Source: an uncultured Planctomycetaceae bacterium (GTDB lineage Bacteria; Planctomycetota; Planctomycetia; Planctomycetales; Planctomycetaceae). From it: a stretch of DNA of 33,068 bases. A model generated the notes under the pieces. It saw nothing but the letters and a program-made list of their open reading frames with translations, was not told the origin of the DNA and did not search any database. Positions within the stretch are counted from its first letter, which is position 1; each line of letters starts with the position of its first letter. The stretch is from NCBI GenBank assembly GCA_903861195.1, contig CAIOTJ010000168.1, forward strand, positions 1 to 33,068. Direction: 5' to 3'. Made by a program: the position numbers and the translations under genes. Below, one piece after another: positions 17,014 to 25,151 of this stretch.

Positions 17014-17049
17014 GAGTCTTTGCCAGGTTGGACGCCACCTGCCAGACTC
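17014..17049 (-). terminator. Imperfect hairpin downstream of the GH57 gene
   Basis: Outer arms GAGTCT/AGACTC and inner arms CAGGTTGG/CCACCTG form a bulged stem with an ACG loop. It lies about 80 bases after the stop of the minus-strand GH57 gene. No clear T-run follows, so termination is only a possibility. Confidence 0.35.
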
Positions 17050-17131
17050 TGGATCAGATTTGAGAACGCGATGGCATGAAAAGGATTTGCTATCTGCGGA
17101 CAGATCTTTGATCTCAGCCTGCCATCCACCC

Positions 17132-19354
17132 TTACCCATGGCTCGTAACGACCATAGACGGTGCCGGAATCTCAAGCAACTTCCGCGCCTGGGCGGCCGA
17201 AGTGTCTACGACGAGGCTCACCCGGAAATGGACGGAGCCGGTCTCGGGGGCCTCGAACTCCCAATGTGGCATGAGAGCTGTGCTCTGGAACACCGCCTCG
17301 TAACCCCCTTCGCTCTGGCTGATCGTCTCAATGGGCAGAGCCCAGACTGCCGCGGGCTGCGAAAACTCCAGGGCCACATCCAGTCCCAGCCACTCGTCGA
17401 CCACCCCCACCCGCTGCAGGCTCTGCAGATCGAGCGGGGTGTCGAGCGACCCACGGGTCGCTCCCCGGGCGTCGTAGAAATATCGGTCCGACGCTCCAGC
17501 GGCGAGCCCGGCGATGTTGAACTCCACGCCGAAGTGCAACGGCACCCCCCGTGGCAGTTCATCGAGCCAGTAGTCGAACTCCAACCGCGAAGCCCCGGCT
17601 TTGAGACAGACCGATTTGGTCACGGTGCAGGTGTAGGGCCCCACCCGGCCCTGACGCTGCATCCGCACCTCGCAGCGATCGGTCTGCTGCCTAATTGTCG
17701 CCGCGTAGGCCCCCAGATTGAAATCACCAATGGAGCCCTCTCCCTGCCGAAACCGATCCAGGGTCAATCCTGGCTGCAGGAAGTGGTCGACACTCCCTTT
17801 GCGGGGCCAGCGGTCGTAGACGAGACGGCGGTGTAGATCGGGCTGCTTACAGGTCGCTTGGTGATGAATGCTGCGGGCACCGGCTGCGTCGCCGTGCGCC
17901 CCAGCGATCTCATCCGGTTCCTTTGCCGCCAGCTCCACAATCGCCTGGTGATAAAACTCGGGACGGCGGTTGAGGGTCGCCAACAGATTGTGCGCGATCG
18001 AGCGTACGTCGAGTTCGTAAAGATGCCCGCCGCGCGAGGGACAAAAGTAGGCTGCGAGGCGGTCTCCCGCCAGCCGCACCTCCTTCCGCCCGTCGAGGTT
18101 GTAGTCGTGAGCGTCGACTTGGCACCACGTACGGGCCCGCCCAGCCACCCGCTCGAGGCGGTTTTCGGCGACAATCAGATGCCGGTACACTGCATTCCGT
18201 AAATGGGGCAGGTACAGTCCGCCAAACGCCCCATGCCAGTAGGTACAATTGCACTGCGCGCGGTAGAGGTCGCGGCGTGCCTCATCTAAGTCGTTTTGCT
18301 GGCTGTCGTTCGGTTCCTGCTGCTGTAAGTCAGCCAACTGGGCAGAGACCTGCAGCATGCGCGCCGTCATCTCGTTGCTCTCGGAATATTTGACGCGGAA
18401 GTTGCGCCAGACCCCGCCATGGAGAAACCGACGAGCCACCGCACTCTCGGGGTTCCCGTCCAGCCGGTCGGTCAGCCGCTGGTATTCCTCCTGCCGGGGG
18501 AGGGGCAAGGCCCACTCGGTCATCTCGCGATAGCTGCCATCGGGAATGTAGATTTTCCCCACGGGAGGGACCTGGTCCATCACATCCGAGAGTCGACAGG
18601 GTACGAGCCAGTCCCCATGCTGTCGAACTGCCTCGAAGAACCGCCTCAGCCAACCTCCCGCGTAGACCGGTTCGCGGGTGCCGGGCCAGGTGCCAAATTT
18701 CTCGCCGTCGTCACCGAAGGTGACCACCGCCTCGGGACAGCGTTCGCCAATCTGGCGGAGGTGGTCGATGGTTTCGGAGGGATCGGCGAAGGGAATTGTG
18801 TACCGCAGTCGCTCGCTGCCCGGAAAGACCCGCAGTAGCCGGCCTTCGTCCTCAGTCAGGTAATAGCCGTGCAGTTCGTCATCGACGAGCCCGGCATGGC
18901 GGAAGTGATGATCATCGAGAATGGTGGCCTCAATGCCAGCCTGGGTCACATCGCCGACCAGAGACTGCTCCCACACCCGTTCAGGGACCCACATGCCCCG
19001 CACGGGGCGGCAGAAGAGTTCCTCGAGGCGGGCCGAGTATTCGACAATCTGACCCAACCGGTCGCGGCGAGGAATGGCGGTGAGAATGGGTTCATAATAC
19101 GGGCCGCCCAGAATCTCGATCTGTCCCCGGTCGACCAGGGTGGCGACGCGGTCGATGTATTCGGTGTGGTGGTCGACCAGCCAATCAAGCAGGCTGCCCG
19201 AGAGGTGCAGTGAGATAACAATCTCGGGGAATTCAGCCAGCACTTCGAGAAACGGGCGGTAGCTGTCCTGATAGGCAGCCTCGCAGACTCCGTCGAAGTT
19301 GCCGATCGGTTGGTGGTTGTGCAGCGCCAGCACCAGGCGCACGCGGTTGGCCAT
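17132..19354 (-). CDS. GH57 4-alpha-glucanotransferase/alpha-amylase
   Basis: A 740-residue glycoside hydrolase of family 57, acting on alpha-1,4-glucans such as glycogen by a retaining mechanism. The N-terminal (beta/alpha)7 barrel begins with HNHQP (12-16). Region 3, GMWVPERVW, provides the nucleophile E125, equivalent to E123 of the Thermococcus litoralis enzyme. Region 4, FGDDGEKFGTWP, carries the acid/base Asp (D215 or D216). The central and C-terminal parts match the DUF1925 and DUF1926 domains of the glucanotransferase branch. There is no signal peptide, so it should act on internal glycogen. ATG at 19354 is chosen because the barrel starts immediately after it. It is divergently transcribed from nadV, sharing a 281-base region. 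Confidence 0.92.
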   Translation of the reverse strand: MANRVRLVLALHNHQPIGNFDGVCEAAYQDSYRPFLEVLAEFPEIVISLHLSGSLLDWLVDHHTEYIDRVATLVDRGQIEILGGPYYEPILTAIPRRDRLGQIVEYSARLEELFCRPVRGMWVPERVWEQSLVGDVTQAGIEATILDDHHFRHAGLVDDELHGYYLTEDEGRLLRVFPGSERLRYTIPFADPSETIDHLRQIGERCPEAVVTFGDDGEKFGTWPGTREPVYAGGWLRRFFEAVRQHGDWLVPCRLSDVMDQVPPVGKIYIPDGSYREMTEWALPLPRQEEYQRLTDRLDGNPESAVARRFLHGGVWRNFRVKYSESNEMTARMLQVSAQLADLQQQEPNDSQQNDLDEARRDLYRAQCNCTYWHGAFGGLYLPHLRNAVYRHLIVAENRLERVAGRARTWCQVDAHDYNLDGRKEVRLAGDRLAAYFCPSRGGHLYELDVRSIAHNLLATLNRRPEFYHQAIVELAAKEPDEIAGAHGDAAGARSIHHQATCKQPDLHRRLVYDRWPRKGSVDHFLQPGLTLDRFRQGEGSIGDFNLGAYAATIRQQTDRCEVRMQRQGRVGPYTCTVTKSVCLKAGASRLEFDYWLDELPRGVPLHFGVEFNIAGLAAGASDRYFYDARGATRGSLDTPLDLQSLQRVGVVDEWLGLDVALEFSQPAAVWALPIETISQSEGGYEAVFQSTALMPHWEFEAPETGSVHFRVSLVVDTSAAQARKLLEIPAPSMVVTSHG

Positions 19355-19635
19355 CGAAGTCACCCGGAAATTCGGTCTGCGTTTTGAGTCCGGTCCCTGG
19401 TCCGACCCTGGTCGCACCGGTCATCTGTCGCCGCAGAGCGATCACTTCTTCGTATCGGCAAGCAGCCTGCGCAAAGTCTAACGGATCTTCCGGAAAGTCT
19501 GACCTGCCTCACACGGGGCTTGACTGGTTTGCCAAGTCCCTCTGTTTTCTTCTCCAGCTTCCCTATTCTGACGTCTCGCTGAACGGGTCCGTTTCCTCCG
19601 GTTGGTCTTACGTCCCCCGAACTACTTCTGCCAAC
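19355..19635. promoter_or_regulatory. Divergent intergenic region of GH57 and nadV
   Basis: These 281 bases separate two divergent genes and must contain both promoters. No convincing -35/-10 pair or operator palindrome stands out. An in-frame extension of nadV crosses the region but lacks similarity to the family. Confidence 0.4.
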
Positions 19636-21030
19636 ATGATCCGACCGAATATCTGCCTGCTGACCGACAGTTACAAGGTCAGTCATTACCTGCAGTACCC
19701 TCCCGGCTCGCGGCGCGTCTATTCGTACTTTGAGTCGCGGACGGGAAGTTTGCATCCGCAAACGGTGTTCTTCGGGCTGCAGTATTGGCTGAAGGAATAC
19801 CTGTCGGGTCCGGTGGTCACCCGCGGAGGAATTGACGAGGCCGACGAACTTTGTCGGGAACACTTCGGCCAGCCAGTCTTCAACCGCTCCGGTTGGGAAT
19901 ACATCCTGCACGCCCATGGCGGGCGGTTGCCGGTGGAGATTCGGGCGGTGCCCGAAGGGACCGTCGTCGACTCCTCGAACGTCCTCATGACGGTCGAGAA
20001 CACCGACGATCGGGTCTACTGGCTGACCAACTACCTTGAGACACTGCTGGTGCAGACGTGGTATCCCTCGACGGTGGCGACCCAAAGCCGGGCGATGAAA
20101 CAGGTGATTGCCCGCGCCTTGGTCCGCTCGGGCGACGTGTCGCAGATTGGGTTCAAGCTGCACGACTTCGGCTTTCGGGGGGTGACCTGTCCCGAGCAGG
20201 CGGGGCTGGGTGGGCTGGCCCATCTCACCAGCTTCCTGGGGACCGACACGCTGGCCGCGCTGCAATTCGGCCGGCGCTACTACCACGCCCCGATGGCGGG
20301 GTTCTCGATTCCCGCCGCCGAGCACAGCACCATCACCTCATGGGGCCGCGCGGGAGAGATCGACGCCTGCCGGAACATGTTGCGGCAATATCCCACGGGA
20401 CTCGTGGCGGTGGTCAGCGACAGCTACGACATCTTCCACTGTTGTGCCGAGATCTGGGGAGGGGTGCTGAAGGCCGAGGTGCTGGCCCGCGATGGAACCC
20501 TGGTGATCCGTCCCGATTCGGGAGATCCCCCGACGACGGTGGTGCGGGTGCTGAAGATCCTGGGTGACAAATTCGGCAGCACGACGAATGGCAAGGGCTA
20601 CCGGGTGTTGCCTCCGCAGGTGCGGGTCATCCAGGGGGATGGCATCGACTTTGCGATGCTGGAGAAGATCCTGGATGTGGTGCTGGCGGCGGGCTGGTCA
20701 GCCGATAACGTGGCCTTCGGCTCGGGTGGAGGTCTGCTGCAGAAGCTGAACCGGGACACCCAACGGTTCGCCTTCAAGTGCTCGTCGATTCTGGTGGGGA
20801 ACGCAGAGCGCGATGTCTACAAGCAGCCAGTGACCGATTCGGGAAAGATTTCGAAGAAAGGGCGGCTCAAGCTGGTGTGGGTGTCGCCCGGTCCAGGCGG
20901 CCGATTCGAAACAGTCCCCTTCTCCGACCCCCGCACCGATCAGCTGCAGCCCGTCTTCCGCAACGGCGAACTGTTGAGTGACGTGACTCTGGAGGAGGTG
21001 CGTGGGAGGTGTGGGGTGGGAATAATCTGA
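19636..21030 (+). CDS. nadV: Nicotinamide phosphoribosyltransferase
   Basis: A 464-residue NAMPT that joins nicotinamide to PRPP to give nicotinamide mononucleotide, the first step of direct NAD salvage. The length is that of full NAMPT. It opens with LLTDSYKVSHYLQYPPG. H230 in PAAEHSTITSWG matches the catalytic histidine (H247 in human). R292 and D294 in VIRPDSGDP match the R311/D313 substrate-binding pair, and GDGID and FGSGGGLLQK follow as in the family. Most bacteria lack this enzyme and instead deamidate nicotinamide, so its presence says this organism can salvage nicotinamide in one step. ATG at 19636 fits the family start. No other NAD gene is nearby. Confidence 0.94.
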   Translation: MIRPNICLLTDSYKVSHYLQYPPGSRRVYSYFESRTGSLHPQTVFFGLQYWLKEYLSGPVVTRGGIDEADELCREHFGQPVFNRSGWEYILHAHGGRLPVEIRAVPEGTVVDSSNVLMTVENTDDRVYWLTNYLETLLVQTWYPSTVATQSRAMKQVIARALVRSGDVSQIGFKLHDFGFRGVTCPEQAGLGGLAHLTSFLGTDTLAALQFGRRYYHAPMAGFSIPAAEHSTITSWGRAGEIDACRNMLRQYPTGLVAVVSDSYDIFHCCAEIWGGVLKAEVLARDGTLVIRPDSGDPPTTVVRVLKILGDKFGSTTNGKGYRVLPPQVRVIQGDGIDFAMLEKILDVVLAAGWSADNVAFGSGGGLLQKLNRDTQRFAFKCSSILVGNAERDVYKQPVTDSGKISKKGRLKLVWVSPGPGGRFETVPFSDPRTDQLQPVFRNGELLSDVTLEEVRGRCGVGII

Positions 21031-21076
21031 CGGCTGACGGTGACTTGGGGCCTGCTCAAGGCACCCGTCCGGCCAG

Positions 21077-21619
21077 TCACCCCTCGACAAACTGCCGGGG
21101 ATTCGTCTTCACGAAACGCTCAATGTGCTTGCGCCAGTCTTGTTCCAGCGAGCGGAACTGGTGATCGAGGGCCGCCAGTTCGGCTAGTTCCTTCTCGGTG
21201 GGGGGGCCTTTGCGGCCCCGGGATGGGGCCTGCAGGCCGGCGTCACCCATCAGGCCCCGCCAGAGTTTCTCGGCAGCCGCCCCCGCCCAACCCATCGCCA
21301 ACCCCGCCCCCTGTGCCAGGATGCGCGCGTGCGACATCAGCCCCAGGCGGTTGAGGGCGATGTACGCCGCCTCGACCGACTGCCCCGCAGGATCATCCCG
21401 CACCGTCTGCTGGAACCAACCCGCCACCCCCAGGTTTTCCAGCCCCTGCAGGAAACTCCCCGCGTGGAAGATCCACCGCAGCCCTTCCGGCAGGGGAGTC
21501 GACTTGTGGGCCGGTCCTGACACTGCCGCCAGCCGTGCCTGCAGCACGGGCCACAGCGCGGCAAATAACTCGGGCTGCCCGGCCACCCAGTCGCGCGTAA
21601 TTCGCGGAGACGCACTCAT
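21077..21619 (-). CDS. DMP19/DUF4375-like protein
   Basis: A 180-residue, mostly helical protein. A central FHAGSFLQGLENLGVAGWFQQT stretch and a C-terminal LDHQFRSLEQDWRKHIERFV stretch follow the layout of the DMP19 (DUF4375) family, though the usual NGGF signature is degenerate. The family is typified by a DNA-mimic protein of Neisseria, but most members have no known role. It begins 4 nt after the aldolase stop and is surely co-transcribed with it. Confidence 0.55.
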   Translation of the reverse strand: MSASPRITRDWVAGQPELFAALWPVLQARLAAVSGPAHKSTPLPEGLRWIFHAGSFLQGLENLGVAGWFQQTVRDDPAGQSVEAAYIALNRLGLMSHARILAQGAGLAMGWAGAAAEKLWRGLMGDAGLQAPSRGRKGPPTEKELAELAALDHQFRSLEQDWRKHIERFVKTNPRQFVEG

Positions 21620-21623
21620 GGCA

Positions 21624-22430
21624 TCACCCCTCGCCGGGGAGGAACGAGGTCTGCAACCGCCGGGGTCGGCCCACCGCGGTCAGCGAATCGCTCACCGCCC
21701 GAATGAGCAAACCGGCGTCCATCCCCAGCCCCAAAAACCGAAAGCCCTGCGCCTCGCGCTCGCGCAGATTCTCGGGGCTGGTCCCCAGCACCCCCACCTG
21801 CTTGCCATGCCGACGGATCACGTCTTTAAGCCGCAGTAACTCGGACGCCACTCCCGGACCTTCCCATTGGCCGGCGAATCCGGCGGTTGAGGAGTAATCG
21901 GCAGGGCCAAACTGGAACAACTCGACCCCTGGGACCTGACAAAGCGATTCAATGTTCCTTCCCGCCTGGACTGTCTCGATGATGGGAACGACCAGGACAT
22001 TTTCTTCGGCTTCTCGAACATGTTCCGGCAGAGCCCGACCCCAGCAGGTGGCCCGCTCGCCGCCAATCCCACGGATACCTCGGGGAGGGTAGTGGGCACA
22101 GGCGACCGCGTGGGCGAGTTGCTCAGGAGTTTCGACCCAGGGTACGACCACCCCATCGGCCCCGATGTCAAGGGCCCGCTTGATGTGCCCGGTGTTCAAC
22201 TCCGTAACGCGGACAAGGGTGACCGTGTCGCTGCGGACGGCAGCCCGGATGTGGTGGACCACATCTCCCCAATCGAGGTGCCCATGCTCGGTGTCGATTA
22301 CTACGAAGTCGAGTCCCAGTCCCACTGCAATCTCCGTGACACTGGCCGAATCGAAGGTGACCCACAATCCATGAGTGACCTGGTTGGCGGCCAGTCGGCA
22401 GCGAAGCTTTCGCAGAGCGGCGATGTTCAT
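21624..22430 (-). CDS. HpcH/HpaI-family aldolase
   Basis: A 268-residue class II pyruvate aldolase of the HpcH/HpaI type, which cleaves 4-hydroxy-2-ketoacids to pyruvate and an aldehyde using a divalent metal. Family marks are GLWVTF near the start, IDTEHGHLDW (45-54) with the base-carrying histidine, a PIIET segment providing a metal-binding Glu, and GPADYSSTAG providing the second ligand. ATG at 22430 is preferred; a GTG 13 codons upstream adds residues without similarity. The exact aldehyde cannot be predicted. It heads a two-gene operon with the DUF4375-like gene. Confidence 0.88.
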   Translation of the reverse strand: MNIAALRKLRCRLAANQVTHGLWVTFDSASVTEIAVGLGLDFVVIDTEHGHLDWGDVVHHIRAAVRSDTVTLVRVTELNTGHIKRALDIGADGVVVPWVETPEQLAHAVACAHYPPRGIRGIGGERATCWGRALPEHVREAEENVLVVPIIETVQAGRNIESLCQVPGVELFQFGPADYSSTAGFAGQWEGPGVASELLRLKDVIRRHGKQVGVLGTSPENLREREAQGFRFLGLGMDAGLLIRAVSDSLTAVGRPRRLQTSFLPGEG

Positions 22431-22886
22431 GTTGAGTGGAATGGAGTGGAGACGGGGTGGAGACACCACGATCCGTGCCTCGTCAAAGCGAATTTCTAGG
22501 CTGAAATCGTAGCCGAACAGCGAGTGAAAACCATCCTCTTGCGAGGCAATATCAGAGCATGGCCAGGACAGGCCCCCAAAAGGAACGCGGTACGTGTTGG
22601 AAATCTTCGGCGGATGGTGCGATCAAAACGTCAGCCTGGGCCTGCGGACAACAAGTTTGTTGGGAAAATTTGGGAACGAAGTGTCAGGTCGTGACCGAAC
22701 CAAGTCTACTGAATCTCGGCTGTTTCCAACGGTAGAAATTGCAATTCAGCACTCTTGATTGAGCGCCGGGACAAATTCATTTGTACACACCTTGTTTCCT
22801 TACACAAAAATGGAGTGTTTTCGTTGTTTTTTTCTGGGCACTGCGTTAAACTCTGAATAGCGATGTCTTTAAGGCGTTGCTGAAAT

Positions 22887-22909
22887 ACAACTTCTGCCCA
22901 AGAAGTTGT
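22887..22909. ncRNA. Hairpin 5' to a terminator (module A, part 1)
   Basis: A perfect 9-bp stem ACAACTTCT/AGAAGTTGT with a GCCCA loop, followed by GCTTTTTAG. It sits 15 bases before the strong hairpin at 22925-22965. Its GCCCAAG core recurs at the same place in module B (23703-23709). Assignment as part of a small RNA is an inference. Confidence 0.4.
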
Positions 22910-22924
22910 GCTTTTTAGTTATTG

Positions 22925-22965
22925 CCGCCCTGCCAGACCGACAGCCCTGGTAGGGCGGTTTTTTT
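22925..22965 (+). terminator. Strong intrinsic terminator (module A, part 2)
   Basis: CCGCCCTGCCA (22925-22935) pairs with TGGTAGGGCGG (22948-22958), 11 bp with one G-T pair, and seven T follow at once. This is a textbook intrinsic terminator for rightward transcription. No plus-strand gene lies upstream in this region, so it may end a small RNA. Confidence 0.75.
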
Positions 22966-23564
22966 CTTTGATGGTTGGTGCCCTGTGGATTCGCAGAGAA
23001 GAGCTGCGATTTGGGGGTGACTGGGGCCCGCAAGTGTGCGCATGTGTTCCCATTCATTCGCTACGGGAGCTGTTCAGGCTGCTGGACCGAATGTATCGCA
23101 TGAAATCTTACCGGGTCGGAAATGCTGTCGTTTCACTTCCTGGGAGGAGGGGAAGTGCCCAGGGGGCTGCGTTGTGTCCCAGGTGGGCTGCTGGGCCTGT
23201 TTGCGGCCGGGGGGGGGGGCGCATCACTCCGCAGCTTGGGTGCGGTTGACCACCCCAACAATCGATGCCTGTGAGTGTGGGAAGGTCTAATCGCGGACTC
23301 AATTCGTATGGCCTTTGCCTGCGATTTTCCCTTTCAGCAATTCTGAGGGTGTGCTGGGGGATGCACAGGGCGGAATTCCTCGGGCCGGGATGACAAAAGT
23401 TGACTGGCGTTGTCAACGACCTCCAGTTTGGGAGTTGTCCGACCCACAGCCCACCCCCGCCGAAACTTCACAAACTTCTTTAATTGCGCACATCCACCCT
23501 GCAAAACGTTTTCAGTCGTATTTGGTTTTGACCGCGCGGGAAAGTTCTTGACGAGTTTCAGCTG

Positions 23565-23598
23565 GTTATATCCAAGAGTACATATAACACTGATGTAC
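23565..23598. promoter_or_regulatory. Overlapping AT-rich inverted repeats
   Basis: GTTATAT (23565-23571) and ATATAAC (23582-23588) form one inverted repeat; GTACAT (23578-23583) and ATGTAC (23593-23598) form a second one overlapping it. Such sites are typical of operators or promoters. They lie about 105 bases ahead of module B. No well-spaced -35 element was found. Confidence 0.35.
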
Positions 23599-23735
23599 AG
23601 AATGTCAATCGAGTATCAGAAAAACCGAAAATTTTGTGGCGGATTTGGGACCGGGACCAGCCTACTCCAGAAGAGAGGAGGTCAACTCTTCTCGAGGAGC
23701 CTAGCCCAAGGGTTCTTCTGCTCAATTTTCGTTAT

Positions 23736-23774
23736 GAGCCACCCTGCCTGGTTCGACAGCCCAGGCAGGGTGGC
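23736..23774. terminator. 15-bp perfect hairpin (module B)
   Basis: AGCCACCCTGCCTGG (23736-23750) and CCAGGCAGGGTGGCT (23760-23774) pair perfectly around a TTCGACAGC loop. The tail GTATTCTTT is only moderately T-rich. Loop and stem are related to the terminator at 22925-22965 (shared CCCTGCC, CGACAGCCC, AGGG), so the two are copies of one element. Confidence 0.6.
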
Positions 23775-23857
23775 TGTATTCTTTGGGAATCTCAAACAGC
23801 TCTTCACGACTCTCCTCAGGCAACGAGATTCACCGCGGAAAGCTCGACTCCCTTGGG

Positions 23858-23943
23858 AAGGTGACGTCGGAAGCAATTGGGAGTGCAGGCTTGGCGGACC
23901 TCGCACAAAGGCCGAAACTTTGGCTTCCGCCGTGACGTCCTTT
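23858..23943. ncRNA. Candidate multi-branched structured RNA
   Basis: Outer arms GACGTC GGAAGC (23863-23874) pair with GCTTCC (23923-23928) and GACGTC (23934-23939), leaving a 5-base bulge. AAGG before and CCTT after can extend the stem. Inside, GTGCAGG pairs with CCTCGCAC, and CAAAG pairs with CTTTG, giving a three-way junction. No gene covers the segment. The fold was found by eye and has no covariance support. Confidence 0.3.
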
Positions 23944-24158
23944 GGGCAGAACTCCCTCGCCGCTGGGCGCTGAAAGCTGATCACGGGATGCGGTGGCGGA
24001 GTCACACTGCTGCTGGCGTCAGCACCGGGACAGTCGTCTGCAGTGTCGCCTGGGGGGCTGAACCGGGAGAGTGGTACAGCGGCGGGCTGCCCAGGGGATG
24101 ACGGTGCCGAGGTCCCTGGTAACGAGTCAGGGTGACGGTGGCGATATCCCGCGCGGGC

Positions 24159-25151
24159 TCAACCCGCCGCGCGAGCTTTGGTCGCAGCCCGGGTGACCAG
24201 CAAGATTCCCCAGCCGACGCCCGCCGACGCAGCCAGAAGCCACCAACTCAACGGATCTCCCCGCAGCCACCAGCCAAAAACAATCCCAAACAGCGGGGTC
24301 GCAGCGCTGAAAACCGCGATCTGGGAAGCCGAATGGTGCTTGAGCTGCACTGCCTGGATCGCGAAGCAAAACCCCCCTACCAGGATTCCCTGGTAGAGCA
24401 GCCCCCAAATGGCTGGAGCGGTCAGCGCGCGCCCGCTGGTGGTTTCGAACATCCCGCTATAAACCAGGAACAGTGCCGTGCCAAAAACATCGTGCCAGAA
24501 AATTAGCTTTCCCGGTTCCACCCGGCGCACTGCGAGCTTGGTGTAGACAATTTTGATTCCCAGCAGGAGTCCACTGAGCAGCAGCACGAGGTCCCCGGCC
24601 AGCGTGACTTCATCGCGGGGGACAGAGGCCAGGGAAGTGCCCCGGCCGTCGGCTGCCAGCACTCCCAGGCTGGCCAGACCAGCCAGTACCAGCCCCAGCG
24701 TTTTGCGTAGGGTCAAGCGGTCCGTCCGGGTGATGAAATGCTCAATTGGTCCAACCCAGAAGAGGAAGGTGTTGATGAACAGCGATCCATGCGACGAGTT
24801 GCTCCCTGCGACACCCCAGTTGAACGTCACGATCTGTACGAAGAGCAGCAACGACGCTCCCAGAATGGGCCGCCATTGATCTCGGCGGATCTGTAATCCG
24901 ACTCCCTCCCAGCGGATCCAGAACAGCATGAACAACGCGGCCAACCCAAAACGTATGGCGGCAACCATCACGGGGGGAAGTGAATCGGTAGCGAACCGGA
25001 TGGCAGTGGGGGTTCCTCCCCACAGTGCAGAGGTCAGCAACGCCAAGGCCGCCGTGCCGGGGCCCACCGGGGCCGGAGTCGCGGCGGGTGGTGCGGCTCC
25101 AACCGAGGTCGGTGGGGTGGGGAGGGAGTGCGGATCCTCCGCCTTGTTCAT
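24159..25151 (-). CDS. EamA/DMT-family transporter
   Basis: A 330-residue membrane protein of the drug/metabolite transporter superfamily with about ten helices in two EamA repeats. The first repeat starts with LLTSALWGGTPTAIRFATDS and the second at about residue 200 with a VLLLSGLLLGIKIVYTK segment. These proteins export amino acids, sugars or other metabolites; the substrate cannot be predicted. A Pro/Ala-rich N-terminal tail of about 30 residues precedes the first helix. Its start ATG overlaps the stop of the ABC gene (ATGA), so translation is coupled, and ATG at 25151 is chosen for that reason. It is the last gene of a three-gene minus-strand operon. Confidence 0.88.
   Translation of the reverse strand: MNKAEDPHSLPTPPTSVGAAPPAATPAPVGPGTAALALLTSALWGGTPTAIRFATDSLPPVMVAAIRFGLAALFMLFWIRWEGVGLQIRRDQWRPILGASLLLFVQIVTFNWGVAGSNSSHGSLFINTFLFWVGPIEHFITRTDRLTLRKTLGLVLAGLASLGVLAADGRGTSLASVPRDEVTLAGDLVLLLSGLLLGIKIVYTKLAVRRVEPGKLIFWHDVFGTALFLVYSGMFETTSGRALTAPAIWGLLYQGILVGGFCFAIQAVQLKHHSASQIAVFSAATPLFGIVFGWWLRGDPLSWWLLAASAGVGWGILLVTRAATKARAAG

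Larger units (their letters stand above)
22431..24158. other. Large gene-free region rich in RNA-like structure
   Basis: About 1.7 kb with no recognisable gene, between the aldolase start and the 3' end of the EamA gene. Parts of it (22740-22920 and 23490-23660) are visibly richer in A/T than the genes on either side. It holds a tandem pair of strong hairpins (22887-22965), a run of eleven G (23209-23219), overlapping AT-rich inverted repeats (23565-23598), a 15-bp hairpin (23736-23774) and a possible multi-branched fold (23858-23943). The open frames present have no family match. Confidence 0.55.

Noticed and set aside
19360-20325. A 321-codon frame on the minus strand opposite nadV
   Set aside because: nadV has clear catalytic residues in the other strand; this frame has no similarity.
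23209-23219. A run of eleven G, considered as a phase-variable tract
   Set aside because: It lies in no credible gene or promoter; it may also be a sequencing artefact.
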